The notes: generated by a model not told the origin, from the letters alone. A stretch of DNA of 64,000 bases from Theodoxus fluviatilis (GCA_034096865.1 JAWQFJ010005692.1:1-64000); one strand, 5' to 3'. Positions 1 through 10,524 are shown, counted from the stretch's first letter. A program made the numbers and translations.

Positions 1-140
1 GCCGATTCGTCGTTTCCCGTTTTGCCGTATGGGTGTCAAATCGCCGTATTCGTCAATTATTTTCTTAAGGCGATCCCGTGCTATTTCGCCGTCCTCTTTA
101 GTTTCGGTTCGCCGTACTGGGAACTTGGGCATGTATGAGT

Positions 141-258
141 GGTCTTCAGTTTGTTGCTTGTACATCCCGTGCGAGTGAGTGGTCTTCAGTTTGTTGCTTG
201 TACATCCCGTGTGAGTGAGTGGTCTTCAGTTTGTTGCTTGTACACCCCGAGTGAGTGC
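141..258. repeat. 40-bp minisatellite, 3 copies
   Basis: Three head-to-tail units begin at 141, 181 and 221, each starting GGTCTTCAGTTTGTTGCTTG. The first two are nearly identical and the third decays at its end. Confidence 0.85.
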
Positions 259-346
259 CACAGTCTTGTCATGGTCTTGAGTAAAAAGCAAGTTGAATGT
301 CGATTGTGCCGTTTCGAGCGTCTCATAAGCAGCGGTGGTAGGCCTA

Positions 347-520
347 ATGGAGTTCGTGGAAACAAAACGTGGTGATCTGTCACTTATTTTGAATGGCCAC
401 AGGTACAGAAAAGACTACAACCGTGGTGAAAATATTTATTGGAAGTGTACTGTTGACAACTGACCTGCGCGTTGTAAAAACAGAGACGTAATGTCTGAGT
501 TCTATATCTCTCTCTTTTAC
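347..520 (+). pseudogene. FLYWCH zinc finger-like fragment, nonsense-mutated
   Basis: An ATG at 347 opens a 38-codon frame with the FLYWCH pattern: a basic start, an aromatic NGHRYRKDY segment, then IYWKC with the first metal-ligand Cys at codon 34. The frame stops at TGA (461-463), exactly where the family has its second Cys, and the next residues PARC fit the usual C-x-A-R continuation. The His ligands expected further on are not visible. FLYWCH fingers occur in host regulators and in animal MULE transposases. Short and broken, so a fragment call only. Confidence 0.45.
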
Positions 521-570
521 TGATTTTTATATCTCTCACTTTTACTGATTTCTATGTATCTCACTTTTAC
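503..570. repeat. 25-bp tandem repeat, about 3 copies
   Basis: Units of the form TATATCTCTC(A/T)CTTTTACTGATTT start near 503 and 528, with a third degraded copy. Confidence 0.7.
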
Positions 571-591
571 GGCAAAGTGACACTTACTTGA

Positions 592-1551
592 TTAATACGG
601 TGAAACGGGAAACGGCAAAACGGGAAACGGTGAAATGGGAAACGGCGAAATGGGAAACTGTGGAACGGGAACATCCCCGCTGGTGGTTATCGAAGGAGAA
701 GAAGCGCGTGTTTTGCTGCCAGCTGGAGAAGTTGTAGTACCCATGTCTCTTTTTTTCTTCTTTTGTGCATTCAGGATTTCCTTCAGTCTTGTGTCCACCG
801 TCGCAAGCTTTGCTGTCAGGTTTGACACTAGACCGCGGAGTTCAGCATTTTCAGTCCTGAGAGTTGTGAGATCATCTTCTATTGACCGGGAGCGGGCTTT
901 GCTTCTGTTGTCAGTCTGGACTTTCAGATCTTGGAACATGTCCATTATGCATGCAAAGCACAGCTGTTGTTTTGTTGATTCGGCGCATTTGTTGCATGTA
1001 CTGTCATTGTTTTCTTCTGAAAAAGCAGGAGGTGAATTTTGTTGTGTTGCTGGTGAAGTTACCATTGCGTTGGATAAGTGTGGGTCCTCTGAGAGGGAAA
1101 TCGTGGTTTCATTCTTGGTTAAATTTGAGGTCACCTTCTGCTCAGAAAGGAGTGTCTGATTTGGTTGATTTGGAGGAAAGTCTCCATCGGCCACATTGTC
1201 GGCCTGGCATGAGTCAGGGTGGATGGCCCGTTCCGGAAGATTTGAGAGAGACAGGTTGGTGATGGCCAGTTGATCAGTAGCACATACATTTTCAGTCTGG
1301 TCAGGAGCAGCAATGGCAGGCTTATGTTGGTATTGATCAGCTGAGCTCGCCCATGTGTTTATCATTGGAGGGATGCATGTCGAGTCTTTCAGCTCCTTCA
1401 CTATTTCACAGAGTAGCCGGAACTCAGTGGCTGCCCATGCTTCACACAGTACACCTTGTATGAGACACGAGCCTGCCTTGTTTCTCGTTTGTTTTGTGTA
1501 GGTACAGTGTGATGGTGATGCACTTGTGCTCGCCCTTGAATACCTGTACAC
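592..1551 (-). CDS. Hypothetical protein with Cys4 motif and coiled coil (LINE ORF1-like?)
   Basis: A 319-codon frame starting at the ATG on the minus strand at 1551. Residues 1-180 are Ser/Thr/Pro/Asn-rich. A C-x2-C-x8-C-x2-C group lies at 186-201, a heptad-like coiled coil (IEDDLTTLRTENAELRGLVS...) at about 224-262, then a KKKKR patch. This order recalls ORF1 proteins of non-LTR elements, but no RNA-binding fold is recognised. Residues after 290 come from the 14-bp tandem repeat, so the real end may have been lost. Coding-like sequence in other frames continues upstream to about 1730, suggesting a truncated or frameshifted start. No function is assigned. Confidence 0.4.
   Translation of the reverse strand: MYRYSRASTSASPSHCTYTKQTRNKAGSCLIQGVLCEAWAATEFRLLCEIVKELKDSTCIPPMINTWASSADQYQHKPAIAAPDQTENVCATDQLAITNLSLSNLPERAIHPDSCQADNVADGDFPPNQPNQTLLSEQKVTSNLTKNETTISLSEDPHLSNAMVTSPATQQNSPPAFSEENNDSTCNKCAESTKQQLCFACIMDMFQDLKVQTDNRSKARSRSIEDDLTTLRTENAELRGLVSNLTAKLATVDTRLKEILNAQKKKKRDMGTTTSPAGSKTRASSPSITTSGDVPVPQFPISPFPISPFPVLPFPVSPY
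595..670. repeat. 14-bp tandem repeat, copied inverted at window start
   Basis: Five units of GAAACGGGAAACGG type. The 17-mer at 613-629 is an exact reverse complement of 11-27, so the FLYWCH fragment lies between inverted copies. Translated on the minus strand it gives the PFPISPFPIS tail of the neighbouring ORF. Confidence 0.75.
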
Positions 1552-1740
1552 ATGACTGCCCTAGATTTGAAGGGAGTAGGGTGCTTTCAGTGCAGAGAGG
1601 GAGGTCTAAAGTTTTATGTTCTTTGTCCACATCTCTCCAAGTTGAGCGGAATTGCCCCCTAGTGTGTTGGACCTGATGAACATAGCGTATTGCAAGAGCA
1701 TTACGCCAGCGTAGGAGTGTAGAAGCATCAGGGGCAACAA

Positions 1741-1870
1741 AGGAGAGGGGGAGGGGGAGGGGGAGGGGGAGGGAGGGGGGGGGGAGGGGAGAGAGGGAGA
1801 GGGAGGGGGAGAGGGGGAGGGAGGGGGAGGGAGGGAGAGGGAGGGAGAGGGAGAGAGGGAGAGGGAGAGA
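1741..1870. repeat. Purine-rich GGGA/GA tract
   Basis: A strand-asymmetric G/A run that leads into the 35-bp minisatellite. Confidence 0.9.
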
Positions 1871-2062
1871 GACACGACGGACAGGCGGAGGGACGGACAC
1901 CACACAGAGAGACGGACAGGCGGAGGGACGGACACCACACAGAGAGACGGACAGCCGGAGGGACGGACACCACACAGAGAGACGGACAGCCGGACGGACG
2001 GACACCACACAGAGAGACGGACAGCCGGACGGACGGACACACAGAGAGAAAGATCGACTGAC
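1870..2062. repeat. 35-bp minisatellite, array A (about 5 copies)
   Basis: Units of AGAGAGACGGACAGSCGGAS + GGACGGACACCACAC type. Because 35 is not a multiple of 3, every frame runs through long apparent ORFs; none is a gene. Confidence 0.9.
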
Positions 2063-2249
2063 TGACTGCGAGGCAGGGGAAGCAGAGAGAGGGGAGGAGG
2101 GAGAGGGGACAGTGCCCAGCCCTCGCAGCCCACGGCGCCTTACCTTTCACATCCAGCGTGTTCTTTTCGGCGAGCTGGAGGGTAGTCCGATCAGGAGCAT
2201 GGTCGACCGATGTTTTGTGCGACGGCGCATGCAGAGCGCTAGTGCTGGA

Positions 2250-2666
2250 CATTCTGTAAACCCGAGTCAGTAGTATTGACTCTGGCACAGTTCGCAATGA
2301 ATGCGTAATAGGTTTGACCCTTGGCATTACAGCCTTGCGCCAAAAATAGTTCGTTCTGATACAATGTTTCTCTCCACTTTTTACAGAAATCATTCAGATG
2401 TAAAAACTTGGTTCCATTTCAACACAAACATTTTATTGTATCGAATAAACGCTTGTTTGTTGTCTCAACAAGAGTAAGTTAAGAGTTTTGTGCGAAATAG
2501 TCTTAGAACTACTTTAACGGCGTAGGTCAGGGAGCACATCGGCTATCCCACAAGCCTCTCGTGTGACCTCCGCTTGCATAAATTGGCCAAAAACCTTCCA
2601 TCACGTGATGTGAACTGTGCTAGAGATACTTTTGCCGGTAGGCGAAATCTCTAGTTTACTAGAATG
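2250..2666. mobile_element. 417-bp nonautonomous DNA transposon, 9-bp target duplication
   Basis: The ends are CATTCTGTAAAC... and ...GTTTACTAGAATG, an imperfect terminal inverted repeat. It is flanked by AGTGCTGGA (2241-2249) and ATTGCTGGA (2667-2675), 8 of 9 matching. The paralogous segment at 3945-3953 has a single uninterrupted AGTGCTGGACAGCGG, i.e. the empty site. A 64-bp deletion derivative sits at 30205. A 9-bp duplication fits Mutator-like or Merlin-type elements; no transposase is present, so the superfamily stays open. Confidence 0.8.
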
Positions 2667-3092
2667 ATTGCTGGACAGCGGCGGCGGTGTCAGTGAGGCC
2701 GCTACATCAGCGCGGAAGGATTCGCCGGAATGCCGCGTGACTATTAATAGGTAGCACGTCTAATCCGCAACCACACTAGCGCCGCGGAGTTCGTGGGGAA
2801 AGAGAGGGCTCTACTCGCGCTGCGAGTAGAGGCGGGGCTTCCCTCCTACTCTGCCTACACCGCTTTGCCGTCACATGACTGGCCCAGGCTGCAGTACGAC
2901 TCCAATTACAGCTCGTGTACGCTACACGCCGCTCCTCTCTCCCCCTCCCCTCTGCCTGCCTCCTCCTCGCCCTCCCCTTCTCTCCTCCCCCTCCATGCCG
3001 CCCACACTTCCACTGTCCCGCGTCTCATAACAAACAACCCCTCCCCCCAGAGACACCGCCCCCCCCCCCTCCCCCCGCCGACACCAGCGAAG

Positions 3093-3094
3093 AT

Positions 3095-3162
<68 letters not shown>

Positions 3163-3163
3163 G
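3093..3163. repeat. (GA)n microsatellite
   Basis: An almost pure GA run preceding array B. Confidence 0.95.
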
Positions 3164-3752
3164 ACGGACAGGCGGAGGGACGGACACACAGAGAGACGGA
3201 CAGGCGGAGGGACGGACACCACACAGAGAGACGGACAGGCGGAGGGACGGACACCACACAAAGAGACGGACAGCCGGAGGGACGGACACCACACAGAGAG
3301 ACGGACAGGCGGAGGGACGGACACCACACAGAGAGACGGACAGCCGGAGGGACGGACACCACACAGAGAGACGGACAGCCGGACGGACGGACACCACACA
3401 GAGAGACGAACAGGCGGAGGGACGGACACCACACAGAGAGACGGACAGGCGGAGGGACGGACACCACACAGAGAGACGGACAGGCGGAGGGACGGACACC
3501 ACACAGAGAGACGGACAGCCGGAGGGACGGACACCACACAGAGAGACGGACAGCCGGACGGACGGACACCACACAGAGAGACGGACAGCCGGACGGACGG
3601 ACACCACACAGAGAGACGGACAGCCGGACGGACGGACACCACACAGAGAGACGGACAGCCGGACGGACGGACACCACACAGAGAGACGGACAGCCGGACG
3701 GACGGACACCACACAGAGAGACGGACAGCCGGACGGACGGACACACAGAGAG
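3164..3752. repeat. 35-bp minisatellite, array B (about 17 copies)
   Basis: Same unit as array A. Two sub-types (CAGGCGGAGGGACGG and CAGCCGGACGGACGG) are locally homogenised: the second dominates the last seven units. Confidence 0.95.
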
Positions 3753-4370
3753 AAAGATCGACTGACTGACTGCGAGGCAGGGGAAGCAAAGAGAGGGGAG
3801 GAGGGAGAGGGGACAGTGCCCAGCCCTCGCAGCCCACGGCGCCTCACCTTTCAGATCCAGCGTGTTCTTTTCAGCGAGGCGGAGGGTAGTCCGATCAGGA
3901 GCATGGTCGACCGGTGTCTTGTGCGGCGGCGCATGCAGAGCGCTAGTGCTGGACAGCGGCGGCGGTGACAGTGAGGCCGCTACAGCAGCGCGGAAGGATT
4001 CGCCGGAATACCGCGTGACTATTAATAGGTACCACGTCTAATCCGCAACCACACTAGCTCCGCGGAGTTCGTGGGGAAAGAGAGGGCTCTACTCGCGCTG
4101 CGAGTAGAGGCGGGGCTTCCCTCCTACTCTGCCTACACCGCTTTGCCGTCACATGACTGGCCCAGGCTGCAGTACGACTCCAATTACAGCTCGTGTACGC
4201 TACACGCCGCTCCTCTCTCCCCCTCCCCTCTGCCTCCCTCCTCCTCGCCCTCCCCTTCTCTCCTCCCCCTCCATGCCGCCCACACTTCCACTGTCCCGCG
4301 TCTCTTATCAAACAACCCCTCCCCCCAGAGACACCGCCCCCCCCCCTCCCCCCGCCGACACCAGCGAAGA

Positions 4371-4371
4371 T

Positions 4372-4402
<31 letters not shown>

Positions 4403-4403
4403 G

Positions 4404-4467
<64 letters not shown>
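4371..4467. repeat. (GA)n microsatellite
   Basis: A GA run with a short GGGA interruption near 4400. Confidence 0.95.
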
Positions 4468-4477
<10 letters not shown>

Positions 4478-6707
4478 CACAGACACAAAGACAGACACAC
4501 AGACACACAGACAGTCACACAGACACACAGACATACAGAGACAGACAGACGGACGGACAGACAGACATTCAGACGGACGGACGGGCGGACGGACAGGAAG
4601 GACGGACGGACAGGAAGAACGGACGGACAGGAAGGACGGACAGGAAGGACGGACAGGAAGGACGGACGGGCAGGACGGACGGGCGGGCAGGAAGGACGGG
4701 CGGGCAGGAAGGACGGGCGGGCAGGAAGGGCGGGCAGGAAGGGCAGGGCAGGAAGGGCGGGCAGGAAGGGCAGGCAGGAAGGGCAGGCAGGCAGGGCAGG
4801 CAGGCAGGGCAGGCAGGCAGGGCAGGCAGGCAGGCAGGCAGGCAGGGCAGGCAGGCAGGCAGGCAGGCAGGCAGACAGGCAGACAGGCAGACAGGCAGAC
4901 AGGCAGGCAGGCAGGCAGGCAGACAGGCAGGCAGGCAGGCAGACAGGCAGACAGGCAGAACGGCAGACAGGCAGAACGGCAGACAGGCAGAACGGCAAAC
5001 AGGCAGAACGGCAGGCAGAACGGCCGGCAGAACGGCAGGCAGACCGGCAGACCGGCAGACCGGCAGACCGGCAGACCGGCAGACCGGCAGACCGGCAGAC
5101 CGGCAGGCAGACCGGCAGGCAGACCGGCAGACCGGCAGACCGGCAGGCAGACCGGCAGACCGGCAGACCGGCAGACCGGCAGACCGGCAGACCGGCAGAC
5201 AGAACGGCAGACCGGCAGACCGAACGGCAGACAGAACGGCAGACAGAACGGCAGACCGGCAGACCGAACGGCAGACAGAACGGCAGACAGAACGGCAGAC
5301 AGAACGGCAGACCGAACGGCAGACCGAACGGCGACAGAACGGCAGACAGAACGGCAGACAGAACGGCAGAACGACAGACAGACAGGCAGGCAGAACGACA
5401 GAACGACAGACAGACAGGCAGGCAGACAGACAGAACGACAGACAGACAGGCAGGCAGACAGACAGAACGGCAGACAGAACGGCAGACAGAACGGCAGACC
5501 GGCAGACACGGCAGACAGAACGGCAGGCAGACATGCAGACAGGCAGACAGAACGACACACAAGCAGACAGACAGACAGAACGGCAGTCAGGCAGACAGTC
5601 AGGCAGGCAGACAGACAGGCAGAACGGCAGACAGAACGGCAGACAGAACGGCAGGCAGAACGGCAGACAGGCAGACAGGCAGACAGACAGGCAGAACGGC
5701 AGACAGGCAGACAGGCAGACAGACAGGCAGAACGGCAGACAGGCAGACAGGCAGACAGACAGGCAGAACGGCAGACAGGCAGACAGACAGGCAGACAGAA
5801 CGGCAGACAGGCAGACAGGCAGACAGAACGGCAGACCGGCAGACCGGCAGACAGGCAGACAGAACGGCAGACAGGCAGACCGGCAGACAGGCAGACAGAA
5901 CGGCAGACAGGCAGACAGGCAGACAGGCAGACAGACAGGCAGACAGACAGACAGACAGACAGACAGAACGACAGACAGACAGAACGACAGACAGACAGAA
6001 CGACAGACAGACAGACAGAACGGCAGACAGACAGAACGGCAGACAGACAGAACGGCAGACAGAACGGCAGACAGAACGGCAGACAGGCAGGCAGATAGGC
6101 AGACAGACAGACAGACAGGCAGGCAGACAGAACGGCAGACAGGCAGGCAGATAGGCAGACTGACAGACGGACAGACGGACGGACGGACAGACACACAGAC
6201 AGACACACAGACAGACACACAGACAGACACACAGACAGACACACAGACAGACAGACACACAGACAGACACACAGACAGACACACAGACAGACAAACACAG
6301 ACAGACACACAGACAGACAGACACACAGACAGACAGGCAGAACGGCAGACAGGCAGGCAGACAGAACGGCAGTAAGGCAGGCAGACAAAACGACAGGCAG
6401 GCAGGCAGACAGAACGGCAGACAGGCAGGCAGATAGGCAGACAGACAGACTGACAGACGGACAGACAGACTGACAGACGGGCAGACGGACGGACGGACAG
6501 ACACACAGACAGACACACAGACAGACACACAGACAGACACACAGACAGACACACAGACAGACACACAGACAGACACAAAGACAGACACAAAGACAGACAC
6601 AAAGACAGACACAAAGACAGACACACAGACAGACACACAGACAGACACACAGACAGACACACAGACAGACAGACACAAAGACAGACACACAGACAGACAC
6701 ACAGACT
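4467..6707. repeat. 2.2-kb degenerate tetranucleotide array (ACAG/GCAG/ACGG)
   Basis: Internal zones differ: ACAC-ACAG, then GGACGGAC, GGGCGGGC, GGCAGGCA, ACCGGCAG, ACGGCAGACAG and finally a regular ACACACAGACAG block. It is open in several frames, giving purely compositional Arg/Gln/Thr or Cys/Leu/Ser reading frames of 370-840 codons. No coding role is supported. Confidence 0.95.
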
Positions 6708-6732
6708 CCACGTCTACCAGATTATTGTATGA

Positions 6733-6960
6733 TTAATAAAAACCGCTGGCGCTGAACCTCCAGGTTTTGGCATTTAAGAAAAGATTGGGTTCGAACCCGC
6801 AACCTCTCGAGAAAAGAGGGGGAAAACACACATAAAAACACAACAAAACCACAACCTCTCGAAAAAAGAGAAGAAAAAAAAAGTTTCAGCGCAGAATCAA
6901 ACCTGGTCATGCATGACCAAGAGTCGAACGCTCTACCAGCTGAGCCATTAGAGAATTGCA
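6733..6960 (-). repeat. SINE-like repeat with tRNA-derived head, copy 1
   Basis: On the minus strand, 6960 to about 6885 holds an A box TGGCTCAGCTGG and a B box-like GGTTTGATTCT around a palindrome GGTCATGCATGACC. A second B box-like GGGTTCGAACCC and a body ending at AACCTGGAGGTTCAGC (plus-strand start about 6740) follow. The anticodon arm and 3' end do not make a functional tRNA. Confidence 0.7.
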
Positions 6961-7298
6961 ATGACGGAGTGTTTGTAAAGCATGTAAATCCATTTCTAAG
7001 CTATCGGCCCAGGAACAATCAACCATATATTTTAAACATGATGGATAGGTTCAGGAAGCTCCTATTATGACATGCTTTGCTTTCCTTTGGCATGTCATAG
7101 ACGCTGAATTAACACTCACACAGTCACACAGAGGAGGAAGTGTATTATAGATGTTCAACCCAGACATGTGCATTCGTACTCATTCAGTGATTCACGCACA
7201 CACCGTGTGTGGTTACCGTGGTTACGTTGTGTTTTCTTCGCGTAGACACTGATCTATATCTAAATACGTGGAGTAGATACAGACCTGTGCACTTGTAT
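6961..7298. other. No feature recognised
   Basis: Unique-looking AT-rich sequence with no convincing ORF or repeat. Confidence 0.6.
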
Positions 7299-7380
7299 GA
7301 TAAAATCGTAATTTTTACGATTTTCGCCTGGCATGAAACGATAAAATCGTAATTTTTACGATTTTCGCCTGGCATGAAAA
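7299..7380. repeat. 41-bp palindromic unit in tandem duplicate
   Basis: Two units start at 7299 and 7340. Each contains AAAATCGTAA and TTACGATTTT as perfect inverted arms, followed by CGCCTGGCATGAAA. Confidence 0.85.
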
Positions 7381-7659
7381 ATCTTCTGATTTTTCACTCT
7401 ACGGACCGGCATTACTTTTTTCTGTACAATTTCGGCCAGTTTCGGCAATTGCCGCGCTCGCCTTCAGACACCACGTGCGTTCTGACTCTCTCCAAAGTAC
7501 AAGCCTATCATATAACTCTACGTTTACTGACTCCAGTTCATGCAGAAGAGGTTTCTCTACAGTCTTCAGCTTGGCCAATCAAAAATCAGGGCGATTTTAT
7601 GTGCGGTATAGTAGAAATTATGGGCTATCCAGAGGGTGGAAGTGGACGCTCGAGGCAAC

Positions 7660-7960
7660 ATGTCGCGATCGCGAAATCTGTTTGAGGATTTTAATCCTTC
7701 AGCTGCCGAAGATGAAGATGATGAGGAAACTTTAGATGAAGTGATCAGGCAAGCTGTAATTAGCTCAAGAATGCCGACCTCTCAAGCTGCGAGTGATCGA
7801 GAGGTGGGAGAGGATGACAGTGAGGGTTGGATGCGAACAGCTGATGAGTGATGATCCGCTAATTGCGCCGTTCACGGGCGAGTCGTTTAAATCTTACGAT
7901 TTCGATCTAAAACTGTGTAAAAGGTTACCCATAATTTCTGCTGTTACGTCAATTGAAATG
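7660..7960 (+). pseudogene. Acidic N-terminal ORF, possibly piggyBac-like transposase fragment
   Basis: From ATG 7660 a frame encodes MSRSRNLFEDF, an acidic DEDDEE stretch and a Trp-containing end, stopping at 7851. The +1 frame continues DDPLIAPFTGE up to a stop at about 7962. An acidic leader followed by Trp and a PFTG motif is the usual start of piggyBac-type transposases, and the frame change would then be a mutation. No catalytic domain follows. Weak call. Confidence 0.3.
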
Positions 7961-7962
7961 TA

Positions 7963-8399
7963 GAGACAGAGAGTCGACACACAGATATAATTCTTTCTCC
8001 TTTACCAGTGTTCTCAAATTCAGTGTTCGTCATTAAACAGCTTCAAAAAAAGAATTGACACGATGTTCAAAGACTACATGTACTGTGATGATGTTGGCCA
8101 CCCGCTGCTGTTGCCACGTATACCACTCTCTGCCACTCATAAGCCACCGGAAGAAAAGTATAGAGAATAGACACGATCTTTTAAGATCGTTAGAACTAGG
8201 GTAGTAAAAAGTGAGAGTAGCCATAAGTACTGATCAAAAGATCAGATAAAGGCCTCGCGGCCTAAGACATCTGAGGACATACTAGGCCTGGTAAAAGACC
8301 AGCTAGTATCCATAAGAACAATAAAAATACAGCCAGAGAACTACCAGAATCCGCGATAGGCCCTGGACGCCTAAGCAAGCCGAAGAATTCTATTCTATT
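7963..8399. other. Intergenic with partial repeat unit
   Basis: Mostly unrecognised. 8212-8280 is the tail of the composite repeat also seen at 10115-10185 and 11860-11925, with palindromes TGATCAAAAGATCA and AGGCCTCGCGGCCT. Confidence 0.5.
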
Positions 8400-8695
8400 C
8401 TATTCTATTGACCCTCCTTCAAAAATCTCCTCGCAAATGACGTCACGTTATACGACGTCAAATGATCACGTCACAAATTTTGCAAAATGGAGTCTGTTGA
8501 ATCGTTTTCAATGAAACACCAAAATGTAAAAAAGTCACTTTCTTTTCAAACCTCGATTCTGAAAATTTGATAATATTGAATGGGACCTAACTTCCAGTCA
8601 GTGTGCAAAATCTCAAGGAAATCCGTCCAGTAGTTTTTGAGATATAGGCCGTGGAGACGGGACAGACAGACACACAGACACACACACAGACAGAC
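8400..8695. repeat. CRE-rich dispersed repeat, copy 1
   Basis: Contains CAAATGACGTCACG and further ACGTCA sites, then a conserved body (TTCTGAAAATTTGATAATAT ... CCGTCCAGTAGTTTTTGAGA) ending in an ACAG/CA run. Homologous copies are at 10245 and 12060. Confidence 0.8.
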
Positions 8696-8696
8696 T

Positions 8697-9025
8697 AATA
8701 AAAACCGCTGGCGCTGAACCTCCAGGTTTTGGAGAAGAAAAAAAGAAGATCGGGTTCGAACCCGCAGCCTCCGAGAAAAGAGGAGGAAAAAACGCACACA
8801 CACACAAACACAAAAAACCAGGTGGGTTCGAACCCACAACCCCTCGAAAAAATGTTTCAGTGCAGAATCGAACCTGGTCATGCATGACCAAGAGCCCAAT
8901 GCTCTACCAACTGTGCCATTGTAAACTTGTAGGTATGCGAAGCATTTATAACGACCTTGTCATAAACCCTCGTGGTTCGTATTTTGCACTGTAAATTGTA
9001 GAAAAATGGATGATAGCATGAACTG
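8697..9025 (-). repeat. SINE-like repeat with tRNA-derived head, copy 2
   Basis: Minus-strand A box TGGCACAGTTGG and B box GGTTCGATTCT, near-consensus for RNA polymerase III. The homology with copy 3 extends beyond the head to the block reading GTGCAAAATACGAAC on the minus strand. Confidence 0.7.
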
Positions 9026-9168
9026 TTTGGTATTTCATATGGATCTAACCCATCAACGTCAATATTCTTTTCGTAGTATCGCATTTTGGCGCCTGCTGGT
9101 AGAGGTTCAACATATATCGAAGCGTTTTGCTGAAGTAGGAAAGATAACTCGGTTTGACTCGATGTCAT
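9026..9168 (-). pseudogene. N-terminal fragment of a SWIM/YqaJ-type protein
   Basis: The minus-strand frame from ATG 9168 encodes a short peptide with YYEKN then VDGLDPYEIPN. A DGLDPY block near the N-terminus is, from memory, typical of invertebrate SWIM/YqaJ multicopy proteins, and two such genes lie elsewhere in the window. The frame then runs into repeat copy 2, so only this piece survives. Confidence 0.35.
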
Positions 9169-9362
9169 TACGCTGAAATGGTCGTTGTCCCCAACATTTC
9201 CGGGTCAGGGATTGATTAAATCATCATATTTTTGTGACACTGAGACCAGACCATCAAAACAATTAGCACTAGGCCTTGAATCAAATCGTTGTACGAGATC
9301 TTACGTTGACTGCAAATGTACAACAGTGCCGCTTGATTGTGTCGACATTCAGTTAGTTCGCT

Positions 9363-9587
9363 GGGCCCGTATTCACAACGGCGATTTATCTTTTTAACAC
9401 TCGATTTATCCCCTATCCCCGCGTTATCTTGATCGGTTAGATAAGGTACGCTCGTCAGAGGATCCTAGGTTGCGCTTTGCTATATATACTGCTTTCTTTG
9501 TCGTCTCTTCGATTCTCTTAGATCGTAGATGACGTCATGAGATTACGTCAAAGCGGAACAGGCAGTTGGAATCGTCTGAGTTTAGAG
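9363..9587. mobile_element. TIR-type MITE, left part only
   Basis: Begins GGGCCCGTATTCACAACGGC and aligns along its length with the complete copy at 28239-28478, but its right inverted repeat is missing; at about 9588 it joins another repeat that starts ACAAGGGTAG. Confidence 0.75.
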
Positions 9588-9847
9588 ACAAGGGTAGTGA
9601 ATTAGGCAGTACAGTAGTCGCCGCTTATTAAAAACACATTGGGACCGAACAAAAGTGTTTTTAATAAGCGGCGTTTTTATTAACCGTTTGCTTGTTGAAC
9701 ATGTCCATCAGTAACGAAGTAAATCCGGACCTTACCAACTGTATTTAAAAAACGGCTGTTTTTATTAACCGCGTGTTTTATAAGCGGCGACTACTGTATT
9801 GCCTTTCTTACTTACATTCAGCCCTTGAGGCAAAATATTCAAATGTG

Positions 9848-9933
<86 letters not shown>

Positions 9934-9998
9934 CAGAGAGAGAGACAGAGAGAGAGACAGAGAGAGAGACAGAGAGACAGAGAGACAGAGAGAGAGAC

Positions 9999-10095
<97 letters not shown>

Positions 10096-10190
10096 CAGAG
10101 ACAGAGACAGAGAGAGAGTGAGAGTAGCCATAAGTACTGATCAAAAGATCAGATAAAGGCCTTGCGGCCTAAGACATCTGAGGACATATC
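9588..10190. repeat. Composite repeat with (GA)n core, copy 1
   Basis: Starts ACAAGGGTAGTGAATTAGGC, has a (GA)n/(ACAG) core at 9848-10117 and ends GATCAGATAAAGGCC. The same order occurs at 11006-11925. This copy carries the pogo MITE at 9612. Confidence 0.8.
9612..9796. mobile_element. 185-bp pogo/Tigger-type MITE with TA target duplication
   Basis: The ends are CAGTAGTCGCCGCTTATTAA and its inverted partner TAAGCGGCGACTACTG, flanked by TA at 9610-9611 and 9797-9798. The homologous repeat at 11028-11029 has one TA and no insert. Bases 9619-9637 and 9655-9673 are a perfect inner inverted repeat, so the TIR sequence occurs three times. Confidence 0.9.
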
Positions 10191-10244
10191 TATCTAAATC
10201 ATTCTCTGTCCTCGCAAATGACGTCACGAATTCTATTCTATTCT

Positions 10245-10515
10245 ATTCACCCTACTTCAAAAATCTCCTCGCAAATGACGTCACGTTTATTCGACGTCAA
10301 ATGATGACGTCACAGATTTTGCAAAATGGAGTCTGTTGAATTGTTTTCATTGAAACACCAAAATGTAAAAAAGTCACTTTCTTTTCAAACCTCGATTCTG
10401 AAAATTTGATAATATTGAATCGGACCTAACTTCCAGTCAGTGTGCAAAATCTCAAGGAAATCCGTCCAGTAGTTTTTGAGATATAAGCCGTGGAGACGGG
10501 ACAGACACACACACA
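10245..10515. repeat. CRE-rich dispersed repeat, copy 2
   Basis: Same body as 8400-8695; TGACGTCA occurs at about 10220 and 10277, with GATGACGTCAC near 10304. Ends in an ACAG/CA tract. Confidence 0.8.
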
Positions 10516-10524
10516 CACAGACAG

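Larger units (their letters stand above)
2671..4460. repeat. 1.28-kb tandem segmental duplication
   Basis: The sequence from 2671 (CTGGACAGCGGCGGCGG) restarts at 3949, a period of 1278 bp, and the two copies align through the (GA)n tract with few differences. A third partial copy is the left flank 1870-2249. After the (GA)n tract the first copy continues into the 35-bp array and the second into the ACAG-type array, so the simple-repeat arms have diverged completely. Confidence 0.85.

Noticed and set aside
3164..3752. Regular 35-bp repeat, CRISPR-like spacing
   Set aside because: Units are directly adjacent with no unique spacers, in a eukaryotic context; it is a minisatellite.
1606..6711. 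Open frames of 200-840 codons on both strands (Arg/Gln/Thr-rich or Cys/Leu/Ser-rich)
   Set aside because: They lie wholly in minisatellite or tetranucleotide arrays, are open in several frames at once, and follow base composition only.
6885..6955. Possible tRNA gene on the minus strand
   Set aside because: Good A box and fair B box, but no pairing acceptor stem and a repetitive context; called SINE-like. The same applies to 8860-8925, 10665-10735 and 54597-54663.
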